Shown here one piece after another: positions 42,244-53,039 of a stretch of 64,000 nt of DNA. This DNA is from Haemophilus sp. C1. GTDB lineage: Bacteria; Pseudomonadota; Gammaproteobacteria; Enterobacterales; Pasteurellaceae. A program made the position numbers and the translations under genes. The notes beneath the pieces were generated by a model that saw only the letters and a list, made by a program, of their open reading frames with translations, was not told the DNA's origin and did no database searches. Within the stretch, counting starts at the first letter, position 1, and each line of letters starts with the position of its first letter. The DNA lies in the NCBI RefSeq assembly GCF_001276515.1, contig NZ_LDVZ01000009.1:1-64000 (forward strand), given 5' to 3'.

Positions 42244-43197
42244 TTAAAGTCTTGCTGAAAGCATGGTTTCCAATTTTTCTTGGTCAACAGCAAATTTACG
42301 AATACCCTCTGCTAATTTTTCAACAGCCATAGCATCGCTATTATGTTGCCAGTAGAACTCAGCTTCTGTTAATGGTTGTGGTTTCGCTTTTACTTCGCCT
42401 TTGTATTCTAGTTTGCGTACAAGTGCGGTTGAATTTTCTTGTAATTCTTTCAGTAATGCCGGTGCAATGGTTAAACGATCGCAACCTGCAAGTTCAGTAA
42501 TCTCGCCTACATTACGGAAGCTCGCGCCCATCACAACGGTATTATAGCCATATTCTTTGTAGTAATTATAGATTTTGGTAACAGAAATAACGCCTGGGTC
42601 TTCTGCAGGTGCATATTCTTTTTTGTCTGAATTTGCTTTATACCAGTCTAAAATACGACCTACAAATGGAGAAATTAAGTAAACGCCTGCTTCTGCACAA
42701 GCACGAGCTTGAGCTTCAGAGAATAATAAGGTTAAGTTACAGTTAATGCCTTCTTTTTCAAGGATTTCTGCAGCTCGGATACCTTGCCATGTTGAAGCAA
42801 TTTTAATCAAAATACGATCATTTGAAATGCCTGCTGCATTATAAAGTGCGATTAATTTACGCGCTTTTTCAACAGTTGCTTGTGTGTTGTAAGAAAGACG
42901 CGCATCCACTTCAGTAGAAATACGTCCCGGAACGATTTTTAAAATTTCTAAACCAATGTTTACCGCTAATTTATCTTCTGCATCAATAAGTTGCTGTGCT
43001 TTATCATTGCTTTGAGCTTTTGCATATGCTACCGCTTCATCAATTAATGGCGCATATTGTGGAAGTGCAGATGCGCTTAGAATTAATGATGGGTTAGTAG
43101 TCGCATCTTGTGGTTGATATTTTTTAATCGCGTCGATATCGCCGGTGTCTGCGACCACAACGGTCATTTGACGAAGTGAATCTAATTGAGTTGTCAT
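42244..43197 (-). CDS. talB: Transaldolase
   Basis: 317 residues. Transaldolase moves a dihydroxyacetone unit between sugar phosphates in the non-oxidative pentose phosphate pathway, which also receives xylulose 5-phosphate from the xyl genes later in the window. [10 protein letters not shown] (33-42) and the Schiff-base lysine in [13 protein letters not shown] (about 130-142) are visible. An uptake signal lies within the gene near 42421. AGGAGAT precedes the ATG. Confidence 0.97.
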   Translation of the reverse strand: MTTQLDSLRQMTVVVADTGDIDAIKKYQPQDATTNPSLILSASALPQYAPLIDEAVAYAKAQSNDKAQQLIDAEDKLAVNIGLEILKIVPGRISTEVDARLSYNTQATVEKARKLIALYNAAGISNDRILIKIASTWQGIRAAEILEKEGINCNLTLLFSEAQARACAEAGVYLISPFVGRILDWYKANSDKKEYAPAEDPGVISVTKIYNYYKEYGYNTVVMGASFRNVGEITELAGCDRLTIAPALLKELQENSTALVRKLEYKGEVKAKPQPLTEAEFYWQHNSDAMAVEKLAEGIRKFAVDQEKLETMLSARL

Positions 43198-43320
43198 TTG
43201 TATCTCCTATTCGAGTGAAATGGAATGAATAATGTGGGTTACGATAGCACAAATTTAATTTTAAAAGGAAAAATTTTTCGATAGAAAAAATAGGCGCAGG
43301 CGTTGAACTGCGCCATTGTT

Positions 43321-44253
43321 TTAAAGCTTGAGGGTGTCTTTTATGGTGAGGGTTATTTCATCTAACATGGCATAGCGTTTACGATACATGGAACGTTTTT
43401 TACTTGGAATATCATCCAGATTTCTATCCATTTCTAAAGGCAATTCCCAGTAATCTTTTAATTCTCCTCCCGATTCACCAAAAATTGTATCATAGTCCAC
43501 AGTGTATTGTTTGCTTTGAATGAAGCGAGATTTATTTTGGTATTTTTGTGGAATACCAAGCAATTTATCGTAGCCTAGAATTTTTGTGAGCGATTTCATG
43601 GTTTCAACCATTAAATAGGCGGGGCGCAAACCGTGGCAAGATTTGGTTAGTTGTTTTACCATTTCTTTTGAACCTTCAAAATTTGGCCCTTGCACAACAG
43701 CAATAAGCAACGCATCGCCCAATTTGGCAAAGGTAAGCAAATAGACTAATTCATTTCTTGGTTTATGCCATAGCTCCAAGACCCAATATCCTTCCATTGG
43801 TTGATGGGTTGTCATGCTTAATGTCATTTCAAAATCAGGAATGACCTCACCAAAACTTAATGGTTTTTCCCATAACGGCGTAGAAAGTGCGGTAAGTTTT
43901 TTGGGTAAAAATAAAAGGTTATCACAAACAGCATCAAAACGTTGTGATGCATTGAAACGTTTATCCAGAAAACGACAAGCAACGGGATAACTATAATCCA
44001 AATGCGTATTAAAAATATTGACGAGAAAAGGATGTTGATTGATAAATTGTTCAAAGCGACGAATTGAACTACGATTTAAAAAGCTACGTAAGTTATAACG
44101 CCAATGTTTTGGCGCATCAAAACGCCCTGGTCGATATGGATAAATATCCTTAGATTGAGGCCATTGGTAAGTTGTTTTTGTTGTCATCTGGGTTGCCATG
44201 AATTGGTTATAATCTTGGCGCAAATTTTGACATAATTTCAGGAAATTTTCCAT
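43321..44253 (-). CDS. VirK/YbjX (DUF535) family protein
   Basis: 310 residues. The protein belongs, by overall pattern, to the VirK/YbjX family ([12 protein letters not shown] near 50-61, [13 protein letters not shown] [10 protein letters not shown] near 156-165, [12 protein letters not shown] near 238-249). Family members affect LPS- or peptide-related virulence traits in enteric bacteria, but the biochemical role is unknown. There is no signal peptide. The gene is divergent from engB with 37 bases between starts. An uptake signal lies in the coding region near 43884. Confidence 0.8.
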   Translation of the reverse strand: MENFLKLCQNLRQDYNQFMATQMTTKTTYQWPQSKDIYPYRPGRFDAPKHWRYNLRSFLNRSSIRRFEQFINQHPFLVNIFNTHLDYSYPVACRFLDKRFNASQRFDAVCDNLLFLPKKLTALSTPLWEKPLSFGEVIPDFEMTLSMTTHQPMEGYWVLELWHKPRNELVYLLTFAKLGDALLIAVVQGPNFEGSKEMVKQLTKSCHGLRPAYLMVETMKSLTKILGYDKLLGIPQKYQNKSRFIQSKQYTVDYDTIFGESGGELKDYWELPLEMDRNLDDIPSKKRSMYRKRYAMLDEITLTIKDTLKL

Positions 44254-44290
44254 TTATGCTATTCTAAGCGCAATTTTAAAAGGAATCCTT

Positions 44291-44908
44291 ATGTCTAAAA
44301 TTAAACTTAATTACCATAAAACTCATTTTTTAACGAGTGCACCAAATATTCGTTCTATTCCTGAAGATACTGGCATTGAAATTGCGTTTGCGGGTCGTTC
44401 AAATGCGGGAAAATCGACCGCACTTAATGCATTAACCAATCAAAAAAATTTAGCGCGCACCTCAAAAACACCGGGGCGCACGCAATTAATCAACTTATTT
44501 GAAGTGGAACCAAATTGTAAATTGGTGGATTTACCAGGTTATGGTTATGCTGCCGTACCAGAGCAAATGAAAATCCAATGGCAAAAATCATTAGGTGAAT
44601 ATTTGCAAAAACGAGAATGTTTGGCTGGATTGGTTGTGCTAATGGATATTCGCCACCCTCTTAAAGATCTTGACCAACAAATGATTGAATGGGCGGTTTC
44701 TGCAGATTTACCAGTACTTTTATTGCTTACTAAAGCCGATAAATTGAGCCAAAGCGCACGTAGTAAACAAGTGAAAATGGTGCGCGAAGCGATTCTTCCA
44801 TTCCAAGGTGATATTCAAGTAGAAGCCTTTTCTGCACAAAATAAAATTGGTATTGATAAACTTGCAGCGAAGTTAGATTTTTGGTTTTCGCCACTTTTTG
44901 CGGAATAA
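44291..44908 (+). CDS. engB: Ribosome biogenesis GTP-binding protein EngB/YsxC
   Basis: 205 residues of a circular-type TrmE-Era GTPase needed for late 50S assembly. G1 is GRSNAGKS (35-42), G2 Thr lies in [16 protein letters not shown]3 is DLPGYGYA (near 79-86) and G4 is TKADKLS (near 146-152). AGGAAT precedes the ATG. An uptake signal is inside the G1 region (44417-44425), immediately after the lysine codon. Confidence 0.96.
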   Translation: MSKIKLNYHKTHFLTSAPNIRSIPEDTGIEIAFAGRSNAGKSTALNALTNQKNLARTSKTPGRTQLINLFEVEPNCKLVDLPGYGYAAVPEQMKIQWQKSLGEYLQKRECLAGLVVLMDIRHPLKDLDQQMIEWAVSADLPVLLLLTKADKLSQSARSKQVKMVREAILPFQGDIQVEAFSAQNKIGIDKLAAKLDFWFSPLFAE

Positions 44909-44937
44909 AATGTAAATTTTGCGATCTAGATCGTAAG

Positions 44938-44976
44938 AAAAGCACATGATGAATGATTTCATTATGTGCTTTTTTT
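44938..44976 (+). terminator. engB terminator
   Basis: A 16-base stem (44938-44953 with 44958-44973, one wobble) encloses TGAT, and more T follow. It begins AAAAGCACAT and ends ATGTGCTTTT. Confidence 0.88.
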
Positions 44977-45022
44977 ATAGTGCAAAAACTATCTTCATTT
45001 TTACCGCACTTTAAGGATTATC

Positions 45023-46552
45023 ATGTCCCTTGCTATTGTTTACAGCCGTGCTTCTATGGGGGTGCAAGCGCCACTTGTCACTATTGAAGTGCATTTAAGC
45101 AACGGAAAACCAGGATTTACACTTGTTGGTTTGCCCGAAAAAACGGTGAAAGAGGCACAAGATCGGGTGCGTAGTGCGTTAATGAATGCACAATTTAAAT
45201 ACCCAGCCAAACGTATTACTGTGAATCTCGCACCTGCAGATTTACCGAAAGAAGGTGGACGATTTGATTTGCCTATTGCCATCGGGATTTTGGCCGCATC
45301 AGATCAGCTTGATGCGAGCCGCTTAAGGCAATTTGAATTTGTGGCTGAGCTTGCGCTTACGGGCCAATTGCGTGGTGTACACGGTGTGATTCCCGCTATT
45401 CTTGCAGCGCAAAAGTCAAAGCGAGAGTTAATTATCGCAAAGCAAAATGCCAATGAAGCCTCGCTCGTGTCTGATCAAAATACTTATTTTGCACAAACGC
45501 TTTTAGATGTAGTGCAATTTCTCAATGGCCAGGAAAAATTACCACTTGCCACTGAAATTGTGAAAGAAAGTGCGGTAAATTTTTCGGGCAAAAATACGTT
45601 AGATTTAACGGATATTATTGGACAACAACATGCCAAACGAGCATTGACCATTGCCGCAGCAGGGCAGCATAATTTGCTCTTTCTTGGTCCGCCAGGTACA
45701 GGGAAAACCATGTTAGCTAGCCGCTTGACAGGGCTTTTACCTGAAATGACCGATCTAGAAGCGATTGAAACGGCATCTGTAACGAGTTTAGTACAAAATG
45801 AGCTAAATTTTCATAATTGGAAACAACGTCCTTTTCGAGCCCCGCACCATAGTGCATCAATGCCGGCTTTAGTTGGAGGCGGAACGATCCCAAAACCTGG
45901 TGAAATATCCTTAGCAACAAATGGCGTACTTTTTCTTGATGAACTTCCAGAGTTTGAACGAAAAGTATTGGATGCACTACGTCAGCCTTTGGAAAGTGGT
46001 GAGATTATTATTTCTCGTGCTAATGCAAAAATTCAATTCCCGGCTCGTTTTCAATTAGTGGCAGCGATGAATCCAAGTCCGACAGGCCATTATACAGGAA
46101 CACATAACCGAACTTCACCCCAGCAAATTATGCGTTATTTGAATCGACTTTCAGGGCCCTTTTTAGATCGTTTTGACTTGTCTATTGAAGTGCCTTTATT
46201 GCCACAAGGCAGCTTACAAAATACGGGCGAACGTGGCGAAACCAGCGAGCAAGTTCGTGAAAAAGTGTTAAAAGTGCGTGAGATTCAAATGGAAAGAGCG
46301 GGAAAAATTAACGCTTATTTGAATAGTAAAGAGATTGAACGTGATTGCAAGTTAAGTGATAAAGATGCCTTTTTCCTTGAAAATGCACTGAATAAGCTTG
46401 GGCTTTCTGTTCGGGCTTACCATCGTATTTTAAAGGTATCTCGAACCATTGCCGATCTGCAAGGAGAGCAACAAATTTCTCAACCGCACTTGGCTGAGGC
46501 CTTGGGCTATCGAGCAATGGATCGTTTGTTGCAGAAATTGTCGAATATGTAA
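45023..46552 (+). CDS. comM: Competence protein ComM (YifB family AAA+ helicase)
   Basis: 509 residues. ComM is a hexameric branch-migration helicase that extends recombination of incoming DNA during natural transformation (established in Haemophilus and Vibrio). The N-terminal Lon-like domain spans 1 to about 170. Walker A is GPPGTGKT (222-229), Walker B VLFLDELPEF near 306-315, and the C-terminal Mg-chelatase-like helical part follows. No 26-base CRP-S competence site was recognised upstream. It is relevant here because the window carries DNA acquired from another naturally competent genus. Confidence 0.95.
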   Translation: MSLAIVYSRASMGVQAPLVTIEVHLSNGKPGFTLVGLPEKTVKEAQDRVRSALMNAQFKYPAKRITVNLAPADLPKEGGRFDLPIAIGILAASDQLDASRLRQFEFVAELALTGQLRGVHGVIPAILAAQKSKRELIIAKQNANEASLVSDQNTYFAQTLLDVVQFLNGQEKLPLATEIVKESAVNFSGKNTLDLTDIIGQQHAKRALTIAAAGQHNLLFLGPPGTGKTMLASRLTGLLPEMTDLEAIETASVTSLVQNELNFHNWKQRPFRAPHHSASMPALVGGGTIPKPGEISLATNGVLFLDELPEFERKVLDALRQPLESGEIIISRANAKIQFPARFQLVAAMNPSPTGHYTGTHNRTSPQQIMRYLNRLSGPFLDRFDLSIEVPLLPQGSLQNTGERGETSEQVREKVLKVREIQMERAGKINAYLNSKEIERDCKLSDKDAFFLENALNKLGLSVRAYHRILKVSRTIADLQGEQQISQPHLAEALGYRAMDRLLQKLSNM

Positions 46553-46554
46553 AA

Positions 46555-46578
46555 ACGCGTGGTCAGGATACCACGCGT
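46555..46578. terminator. Hairpin between convergent comM and deoC
   Basis: ACGCGTGGT (46555-46563) and ACCACGCGT (46570-46578) form a perfect 9-base stem with a 6-base loop. There is no strong T run on either side. Confidence 0.65.
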
Positions 46579-46585
46579 AAAAGGA

Positions 46586-47257
46586 TTAGTAAGTGCTTTG
46601 AGTGTCTTGCGTACCGCTAATAATTGCAATGCCCGCACTTGCACCAATGCGAGTTGCACCTGCTTTAATCATTGCAAGTGCCGTTTCAGTATCACGCACG
46701 CCACCTGATGCTTTAACAGCAATATTGCCGACTGTTTGTTTCATCAATGCAACATCTTCTACGGTCGCCCCGCCTTTATTGAAGCCTGTTGATGTTTTAA
46801 CAAAAGCCACACCGATTTCTTTACAAATTTCGCAGGCTTTCACTATTTCATCTTTAGTGAGCAAACAAGTTTCTAAAATCACTTTTAATGGCGTGCCATT
46901 ACAAGCATTAAATACAGCTTGAATATCTTGTTTTACTGCATCCCATTTTTGCGATTTTATCCAACCTACATTAATCACCATATCAATCTCATTTGCACCC
47001 GCTTTAATAGATTCTTGCGTTTCAAATGCTTTAACTGAGGTTAAATTGGCACCCAAAGGGAAGCCAACTACGGTACAAATTTTTACATTTGAGCCAGCAA
47101 GTTTTTCTTTAGCAAGTGGAATATAACCAGAATTGATACATACAGAATAAAATCCGTGTTCAATCGCTTCGTTACAGAGTGTCAAAATATCTTGTTCATT
47201 TTTTTCTGCAGTCAGTGCAGTGTGATCGATATATTGAGCAAGTTGATTCGGTGTCAT
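46586..47257 (-). CDS. deoC: Deoxyribose-phosphate aldolase
   Basis: 223 residues. DeoC splits 2-deoxyribose 5-phosphate into glyceraldehyde 3-phosphate and acetaldehyde in deoxynucleoside catabolism. The Schiff-base lysine is Lys154 in [16 protein letters not shown], and the proton-relay lysine lies in AVKASGGVR near 180-188. AGGAGG stands before the ATG. It is isolated from other deo genes. Confidence 0.97.
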   Translation of the reverse strand: MTPNQLAQYIDHTALTAEKNEQDILTLCNEAIEHGFYSVCINSGYIPLAKEKLAGSNVKICTVVGFPLGANLTSVKAFETQESIKAGANEIDMVINVGWIKSQKWDAVKQDIQAVFNACNGTPLKVILETCLLTKDEIVKACEICKEIGVAFVKTSTGFNKGGATVEDVALMKQTVGNIAVKASGGVRDTETALAMIKAGATRIGASAGIAIISGTQDTQSTY

Positions 47258-47309
47258 TATTTTCCTCCTTTATTTATGTTTTACCTATTGTAGCAAAAAT
47301 CCCTTGTTT

Positions 47310-47338
47310 TTGACTGTGCTTTTATGCTTGATTACAAT
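47310..47338 (+). promoter_or_regulatory. Promoter of the thioredoxin-like gene
   Basis: TTGACT (47310-47315), 17 bases, TACAAT (47333-47338). A good sigma70 match 28 bases before the start codon. Confidence 0.65.
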
Positions 47339-47366
47339 CACCTCAACGAGATAAGGAATAAAGAAA

Positions 47367-47870
47367 ATGAAGATTAAAAAACTACTTAAGAATGGATTAT
47401 CCCTCTTTTTAACTTTTATTGTGATGAGTAGCATACTGGATTTTGTTCGTCGCCCTGTAGTGCCAGAGGAAATAAATAAAATCACGTTACAAGATCTTCA
47501 AGGGAATACGTTCTCTCTTGAAAGTCTTGATCAAAATAAAGCGACGCTGCTTTATTTTTGGGGAACTTGGTGTGGTTATTGTCGCTATACTTCGCCAGCA
47601 ATTAATTCTTTAGCAAAAGAAGGGTATCAAGTTGTATCGGTGGCGTTACGCTCAGGCAATGAGGCGGAAGTAAATAATTATTTAAGTAAAAATGACTACC
47701 ACTTCACCACAGTGAATGATCCGAAAGGCGAGCTTGCCCAACAATGGCAAATTAATGTGACACCCACAATTGTGCTGTTGAGTAAAGGCAAAATGGATCT
47801 TGTTACAACAGGCCTCACGAGTTATTGGGGATTAAAAGTGCGGTTGTTTTTCGCAGAGTTTTTTGGCTAA
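47367..47870 (+). CDS. Membrane-anchored thioredoxin-like protein (TlpA/ScsD type)
   Basis: 167 residues. A basic N-terminus and hydrophobic segment at 10-26 form an uncleaved membrane anchor, with a periplasmic thioredoxin fold beyond it. The active site is WCGYC (68-72), preceded by LLYFWGT, and the cis-proline is in NVTPTIV (near 132-138). Such proteins reduce or oxidise periplasmic disulfides; WCGYC fits ScsD-like suppressors of copper sensitivity or cytochrome-c-type reductants. No partner gene is adjacent, so the substrate is unknown. An uptake signal lies near the 3' end. Confidence 0.85.
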   Translation: MKIKKLLKNGLSLFLTFIVMSSILDFVRRPVVPEEINKITLQDLQGNTFSLESLDQNKATLLYFWGTWCGYCRYTSPAINSLAKEGYQVVSVALRSGNEAEVNNYLSKNDYHFTTVNDPKGELAQQWQINVTPTIVLLSKGKMDLVTTGLTSYWGLKVRLFFAEFFG

Positions 47871-47922
47871 GCGATAGAAAATCTATTACAATACGCAAAC
47901 TTATTTTAAAGAGGACAGAATT

Positions 47923-48849
47923 ATGATTATCGTAACAGGCGGCGCTGGTTTTATTGGCAGTAATATTGTCAAAGCATTAAATGATTTAGGGCGCAAAGAT
48001 ATTTTAGTGGTGGATAACTTAAAAGATGGCACGAAATTTGCAAATTTAGTTGATTTAGACATCGCAGATTATTGTGATAAAGAAGATTTCATTGCTTCTA
48101 TTATCGCGGGCGATGAATTTGGCGATATTGATGCGGTATTCCATGAAGGGGCATGTTCTGCGACTACGGAATGGGATGGCAAATACATTATGCACAATAA
48201 CTATGAATATTCTAAGGAGTTATTGCACTATTGCCTTGATCGCGAAATTCCTTTTTTCTATGCCTCAAGTGCGGCAACTTATGGAGACACCAAAGTATTC
48301 CGTGAAGAACGTGAATTTGAAGGCCCATTAAATGTGTATGGCTATTCTAAATTCTTGTTCGACCAATATGTACGTAATATTTTGCCAGAAGCAAAATCGC
48401 CAGTATGTGGTTTCCGTTATTTCAATGTTTACGGGCCGCGTGAAAATCATAAAGGTTCTATGGCGAGCGTGGCATTCCACTTGAATAACCAAATCTTAAA
48501 AGGCGAAAATCCAAAATTATTTGCAGGTAGCGAACACTTCCGCCGTGATTTTGTTTATGTGGGCGATGTGGCTGCAGTGAATATTTGGTGCTGGCAAAAT
48601 GGTATTTCAGGTATTTATAACCTTGGTACAGGAAATGCAGAAAGTTTCCGTGCGGTGGCTGATGCGGTAGTGAAATTCCACGGTAAAGGCAAGATTGAAA
48701 CCATTCCATTCCCAGAGCATTTGAAATCTCGTTATCAAGAATATACGCAAGCAGATTTAACTAAACTTCGTTCAACAGGCTACGATAAACCATTCAAAAC
48801 AGTCGCGGAAGGTGTGGCTGAATATATGGCGTGGTTGAATAGAAAATAA
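47923..48849 (+). CDS. rfaD: ADP-L-glycero-D-manno-heptose 6-epimerase
   Basis: 308 residues. HldD (RfaD) makes ADP-L-glycero-D-manno-heptose, the donor used by the heptosyltransferases OpsX and RfaF encoded at the end of the window. The dinucleotide motif TGGAGFIG is at residues 5-12, and the catalytic Tyr-Lys pair is in YGYSKFLFD (near 139-147). GAGGAC precedes the ATG. Confidence 0.97.
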   Translation: MIIVTGGAGFIGSNIVKALNDLGRKDILVVDNLKDGTKFANLVDLDIADYCDKEDFIASIIAGDEFGDIDAVFHEGACSATTEWDGKYIMHNNYEYSKELLHYCLDREIPFFYASSAATYGDTKVFREEREFEGPLNVYGYSKFLFDQYVRNILPEAKSPVCGFRYFNVYGPRENHKGSMASVAFHLNNQILKGENPKLFAGSEHFRRDFVYVGDVAAVNIWCWQNGISGIYNLGTGNAESFRAVADAVVKFHGKGKIETIPFPEHLKSRYQEYTQADLTKLRSTGYDKPFKTVAEGVAEYMAWLNRK

Positions 48850-48863
48850 ATTATTAATGTAGT

Positions 48864-48898
48864 AAATCCCCTATAGCTTATCGGTATAGGGGATTTTA
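48864..48898. terminator. Bidirectional terminator between rfaD and xylB
   Basis: AAATCCCCTATA (48864-48875) and TATAGGGGATTT (48885-48896) form a perfect 12-base stem between convergent genes. Confidence 0.9.
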
Positions 48899-48899
48899 T

Positions 48900-50381
48900 T
48901 TAATATAATTGTGATAAATGTGTTAAATAACGCTCATAAGCACTTTGATAATTTTTCACCTGTGATAAGTTGGGATAAGCTTTTGAGTTTTCATCTAAGT
49001 GAATGAAGGTTTCGCATAAAAATTCCAGTTCTCCTTCTCCATTTGCCCACATAGCTTGAATTGCTCCTCCTAATGCAGCAGCTTCTTCTTCCTGCAAACA
49101 TACCACTTCAGAATTCATTACATCAGCAATCATTTGCCGCCAAAATGAGCTTTTTGCGCCACCTCCAATTAGGCGAATTTGTGAGGTTTTGAGACCAGCT
49201 TGACGAAATAAATCTAAACCATAGCGAAGCGTAAAAGTGGCACTTTCCATCATTGCTCGACAAAGATTTTCTCGTGTGAAATTACTTGAATCTAATCCTA
49301 AAATGCTCGCTTTTGTATTGGGTAAAGGAGGAACTCTTTCACCATTAAAGAATGGCAAAATAGTGATGCCATTTGCGCCGATAGGTGCTTGTTGAGCAAG
49401 TTTATTTAATTCTTCAATATCAATATTGAGCAAATTCATTAGCTGTTTATTTGAGGAGGTTATATTCATTACACAAACCAGTGGTAACCAGCCATTATTA
49501 CTTGAACAAAAATTTGCGATCATTGGTGGTAAATTAAGTAATGGCTTTTGCGTATAAGCATACAAGGTACCAGAAGTACCGAGACTCATCGTAGCAATCC
49601 CTTCTCGAATATTTCCTGTACCAATTGCTCCCATCATATTATCGCCACCACCTGTGGAGACGATGACATTCTCATTAAAACCAAATAAAGTCGCAATTTC
49701 AGGTTTAATCACACCGATTTTTTGTTCGGCAGAAAGTAATTTAGGTAACACTTCATCCATATTTAATTCTGGCGCAAGATATTTGAAGACTTCTCTTTTC
49801 CATTCTCTTTTCACAACATCGAAATAACCACTACCGGAAGCATCACCAAATTCAGTGCAGAATTTTCCTGTTAGCCAATAATTTAGATAATCGTGTGGCA
49901 GCATAATTTTGCGAATATTGGCAAATTTATCAGGATAATTTTGACGAAACCAACTCAGTTTTGAAGCCGTGTAACCAGTTTGGCAAATGATACCTAATTT
50001 TTCAAATGCGGCCGTTTGTCCGCCTAATTTTTCGATCAGTATATCATTTTCCGTAGCGGTTTCTGTATCACACCAAAGCTTAGCCTTATATAGAGGACGA
50101 TCGTTTTTATCTAACATTACCAGTCCATGTTGTTGTCCTGAAATGCCTATTCCCTTCACTAAATTAGGTGAAAAGTGCGGTGAATTTTTTGCTTGTTTCA
50201 ATGCAATTTGTAATGCTTGTTGTAATGCATCAATCCACCAATTTGGTTGTTGTTCACGTCTTCCATTGGATTGTGTAATTAATTCATGTTTTGCGTAACC
50301 AACTCCAATCACTTTTTTTTGGACAGAATCAAGCACTATCGCCTTTGTTCCTTGTGTGCCACAATCAATTCCTATATACAT
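48900..50381 (-). CDS. xylB: Xylulokinase
   Basis: 493 residues from the ATG at 50381 (MYIGIDCGTQGTKAIVL), which has AGGAGA upstream; the frame is open to 50435 without a second ribosome-binding site. XylB phosphorylates D-xylulose to xylulose 5-phosphate. The FGGY-kinase phosphate motif is DCGTQGTK (5-12), ISGQQHGLV lies near 77-85, and LIGGGAKSSFWRQ near 413-425. An inverted USS pair separates it from xylA, so its level may be lower than that of xylA. Confidence 0.95.
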   Translation of the reverse strand: MYIGIDCGTQGTKAIVLDSVQKKVIGVGYAKHELITQSNGRREQQPNWWIDALQQALQIALKQAKNSPHFSPNLVKGIGISGQQHGLVMLDKNDRPLYKAKLWCDTETATENDILIEKLGGQTAAFEKLGIICQTGYTASKLSWFRQNYPDKFANIRKIMLPHDYLNYWLTGKFCTEFGDASGSGYFDVVKREWKREVFKYLAPELNMDEVLPKLLSAEQKIGVIKPEIATLFGFNENVIVSTGGGDNMMGAIGTGNIREGIATMSLGTSGTLYAYTQKPLLNLPPMIANFCSSNNGWLPLVCVMNITSSNKQLMNLLNIDIEELNKLAQQAPIGANGITILPFFNGERVPPLPNTKASILGLDSSNFTRENLCRAMMESATFTLRYGLDLFRQAGLKTSQIRLIGGGAKSSFWRQMIADVMNSEVVCLQEEEAAALGGAIQAMWANGEGELEFLCETFIHLDENSKAYPNLSQVKNYQSAYERYLTHLSQLY

Positions 50382-50398
50382 AATGTCTCCTAAAATAA

Positions 50399-50428
50399 AA
50401 AAGTGCGGTGAAATACAACCGCACTTTT
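50399..50428 (-). terminator. Inverted USS pair in the xylA-xylB gap
   Basis: AAAAGTGCGGT (50399-50409) and ACCGCACTTTT (50418-50428) form an 11-base stem within the 56-base gap between two genes of one operon. On the minus strand it is followed by TTTTATTTTAGG, so it may act as a partial terminator. Confidence 0.7.
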
Positions 50429-50437
50429 GCTTCATTT

Positions 50438-51757
50438 TTAGCTATAAATAACTTGGTTTACCAAATTTTCCAAATATTCTTGCTGACCTGAAACTGGTTT
50501 TGGCGCTAAATCTTTTTGTTGGACTAGTTGCGCAAGTGTTTCAAGTGAAGTTTTGCCTTGCAAAATATGTTGGCCAAGTTCACTATTCCAACCTGCATAG
50601 CGTTCATTAACAATTTTTTGTAAGGTTTCCTCTTGTAACATTTTTGCTGCACGTTTTAAGGATAATGCCAATACATCAATTGCACCGATATGAGCGTAAA
50701 ATAAATCATAAGGATCAATACTTTGTCGGCGAATTTTCGCATCAAAATTAAAACCTCCAGTAGTAAAACCACCATGTTTTAAAATTTCATATATAACTAG
50801 CGTGTTTTCTTCAACACTATTTGGGAATTGGTCGGTATCCCAGCCTAATTGTGGATCGCCACGATTAGCATCAATTGAGCCAAAAATATCTAATGCACAA
50901 GCTGTTGCAATTTCATGTTGAAAGGTATGGCCAGCAAGCGTCGCGTGGTTAGCTTCAATATTAACTTTAATTTCTTTTTCTAAACCAAATTGTTTTAGGA
51001 AACCATACACTGTTGCCACATCATAATCATATTGATGTTTAGTTGGTTCTTGCGGTTTTGGCTCAATTAATAATGTACCTTTAAACCCAATTTTATGCTT
51101 ATGTTCTACCACCATTTGCATAAAACGACCAATTTGTTCACGTTCACGTTTCAAATCGGTATTCAATAAAGTTTCATATCCCTCACGTCCACCCCATAAT
51201 ACGTAATTTTCTCCACCTAAACGTTGAGTGGCATTCATCGCATTAAACACTTGTGTTGCAGCCCAAGCAAAAACCTCAGGATTAGGATTAGTTGCTGCAC
51301 CAGACATATAACGAGGATTAGTAAAACAATTTGCAGTTCCCCATAAGAGTTTTATACCCGTTTCTACTTGCTTGCGTTCTAAAATATCAACAATATGATG
51401 AAAATTTTGTACATATTCCCGCACTGAATTACCTTCAGGTGCAATATCGACGTCATGAAAACAATAATAAGGCACGCCTAACTTATTCAAAAACTCAAAA
51501 GCAATATCGGCTTTTTGTTCTGCGCCAGCAAGCAAATTTGGATTTTTCTGCCAACTTCGTTCCAAAGAACCTAGCCCAAACATATCATTCCCATTCCAGC
51601 AAAAGGTATGCCAATAACACACAGCTAAGCGTAAATGTTCAGCCATAGTTTTACCTAAAATTACTTGATTAGCATCATAATGTTTGAAAGCAAAAGGATT
51701 TGTGGATTTTTCTCCCTCAAAGGAGATTTTTTCAATTTTATCGAAATAGGTTGTCAT
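50438..51757 (-). CDS. xylA: Xylose isomerase
   Basis: 439 residues. XylA converts D-xylose to D-xylulose with two divalent metals. [17 protein letters not shown] (22-38) is typical of the proteobacterial long form. The metal-ligand region [16 protein letters not shown] (about 228-243) holds the conserved Glu and Lys, with the later ligands in [14 protein letters not shown] and DANRGD. It is divergent from xylF across a 233-base regulatory gap and followed by xylB. Confidence 0.96.
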   Translation of the reverse strand: MTTYFDKIEKISFEGEKSTNPFAFKHYDANQVILGKTMAEHLRLAVCYWHTFCWNGNDMFGLGSLERSWQKNPNLLAGAEQKADIAFEFLNKLGVPYYCFHDVDIAPEGNSVREYVQNFHHIVDILERKQVETGIKLLWGTANCFTNPRYMSGAATNPNPEVFAWAATQVFNAMNATQRLGGENYVLWGGREGYETLLNTDLKREREQIGRFMQMVVEHKHKIGFKGTLLIEPKPQEPTKHQYDYDVATVYGFLKQFGLEKEIKVNIEANHATLAGHTFQHEIATACALDIFGSIDANRGDPQLGWDTDQFPNSVEENTLVIYEILKHGGFTTGGFNFDAKIRRQSIDPYDLFYAHIGAIDVLALSLKRAAKMLQEETLQKIVNERYAGWNSELGQHILQGKTSLETLAQLVQQKDLAPKPVSGQQEYLENLVNQVIYS

Positions 51758-51783
51758 AACATTTTCCTCTCTAGATGATGAAA

Positions 51784-51805
51784 TTTTTCGTATTTTTGTG
51801 AAAAA
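51784..51805. promoter_or_regulatory. Probable XylR operator, copy A
   Basis: TTTTTCGT (51784-51791) and GTGAAAAA (51798-51805) form a dyad with 6 bases between. Its equivalent is conserved in copy B while flanking bases differ. I assign it to XylR from position only. Confidence 0.5.
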
Positions 51806-51854
51806 CTAGCTTTTCATCAATTATGTTATTTAATTTTTCTATGTTGATTATTTG

Positions 51855-51878
51855 CAACTGTGGAGTGGATCACAGTTG
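51855..51878. promoter_or_regulatory. CRP site of xylF/xylA
   Basis: CAACTGTG (51855-51862) and CACAGTTG (51871-51878) are perfect 8-base arms. The core TGTGG-AGTGGA-TCACA matches the CRP consensus at 9 of 10 positions. Confidence 0.8.
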
Positions 51879-51990
51879 TGAAAAAACGTAATAATGGAGA
51901 AAGATTTTATAATTGAAAGCCTTTTTTAAAGTGTGAAAACTAACAACTGGAGCAATAACTAGTCCTTCACTTAACTATTGAGGTATCAAT

Positions 51991-52989
51991 ATGAAAATCA
52001 AATCAGCTTTACTTACCCTTGTTGGAGCATTAACTGTATTTAGTAGTTCTGCCCATTCCAAAGATCTTAAAATTGGTTTATCCATTGATGATTTACGTTT
52101 AGAAAGATGGCAAAAAGATCGAGATATTTTCGTAAACAAAGCAGAATCAATAGGTGCAAAAGTATTTGTCCAATCTGCGAATGGTGATGATTCAGCACAA
52201 ATTTCTCAAATCGAAAATATGATCAATAAAAATATTGATGTATTAGTAATTATTCCTCATAACGGTGAAGTATTAAGTAACGTTATTTCTGAGGCTAAAA
52301 AGGAAGGAATAAAAGTATTAGCGTATGACCGTTTAATCAATAATGCAGATTTAGATTTTTATGTTTCCTTTGATAATGAAAAAGTGGGTGAACTACAAGC
52401 TAAAAGTATTGTGGCTGTAAAACCAGAAGGTAATTATTTTTTAATGGGGGGATCTCCTGTAGATAATAATGCAAAATTATTTAGAAAAGGGCAAATGAAA
52501 GTATTAGATCCTTTAATTGCCAGTGGGAAAATTAAGGTTGTAGGAGATCAATGGGTTGATTCTTGGTTAGCTGAAAAAGCGTTACAAATTATGGAAAACG
52601 CATTAACAGCTAATAAAAATAATGTGGATGCTGTTGTTGCATCTAACGATGCTACTGCTGGAGGTGCGATTCAAGCCCTTAGCGCACAAGGCTTATCTGG
52701 TAAAGTCGCAATTTCTGGGCAAGATGCAGATTTAGCTGCAATTAAACGTATTGTCAATGGCTCGCAAACTATGACTGTTTATAAACCAATTACGAAACTT
52801 GCAGATAAAGCAGCAGAAATTGCGGTTGAATTAGGTAAGAATGAAAAAGTAGAAGCTAATGCAGAACTGAATAATGGCTTAAAAAATGTTCCTGCGTATT
52901 TACTTGATCCTATCGCTGTTGATAAACGTAATATTAATGAAACTGTAATTAAAGATGGTTTTCATACTAAGGAAAGTATTTATCACTAA
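51991..52989 (+). CDS. xylF: D-xylose ABC transporter, periplasmic binding protein
   Basis: 332 residues. A Sec signal peptide (1-23: KIK, hydrophobic core, SSAHS/K) leads to a type I periplasmic sugar-binding fold starting [17 protein letters not shown]. Two lobes share similar beta-alpha repeats ([12 protein letters not shown] near 89-100, [12 protein letters not shown] near 215-226). XylF delivers xylose to XylGH at the inner membrane. It is the first gene of xylFGH, with TGAGGT 6 bases before the ATG. Confidence 0.95.
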   Translation: MKIKSALLTLVGALTVFSSSAHSKDLKIGLSIDDLRLERWQKDRDIFVNKAESIGAKVFVQSANGDDSAQISQIENMINKNIDVLVIIPHNGEVLSNVISEAKKEGIKVLAYDRLINNADLDFYVSFDNEKVGELQAKSIVAVKPEGNYFLMGGSPVDNNAKLFRKGQMKVLDPLIASGKIKVVGDQWVDSWLAEKALQIMENALTANKNNVDAVVASNDATAGGAIQALSAQGLSGKVAISGQDADLAAIKRIVNGSQTMTVYKPITKLADKAAEIAVELGKNEKVEANAELNNGLKNVPAYLLDPIAVDKRNINETVIKDGFHTKESIYH

Positions 52990-53039
52990 CTTTAAGAGGG
53001 AAGAGAAAACTCTTCCCTTACCTCTTAGGGAGTTACGAT

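Larger units (their letters stand above)
51771..51893. repeat. xyl control region, copy A
   Basis: About 123 bases from CTAGATGATGAA to CGTAATA are closely similar to 55759-55880. Both hold, in order, a dyad TTTTTCRT-N6-RTGAAAAA, an AT-rich middle part (TTATTTAATTTTT) and a CRP-type site followed by AGTTGTGAAAAAACGTAATA. Copy A lies between xylA and xylF and probably controls both. Confidence 0.85.
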
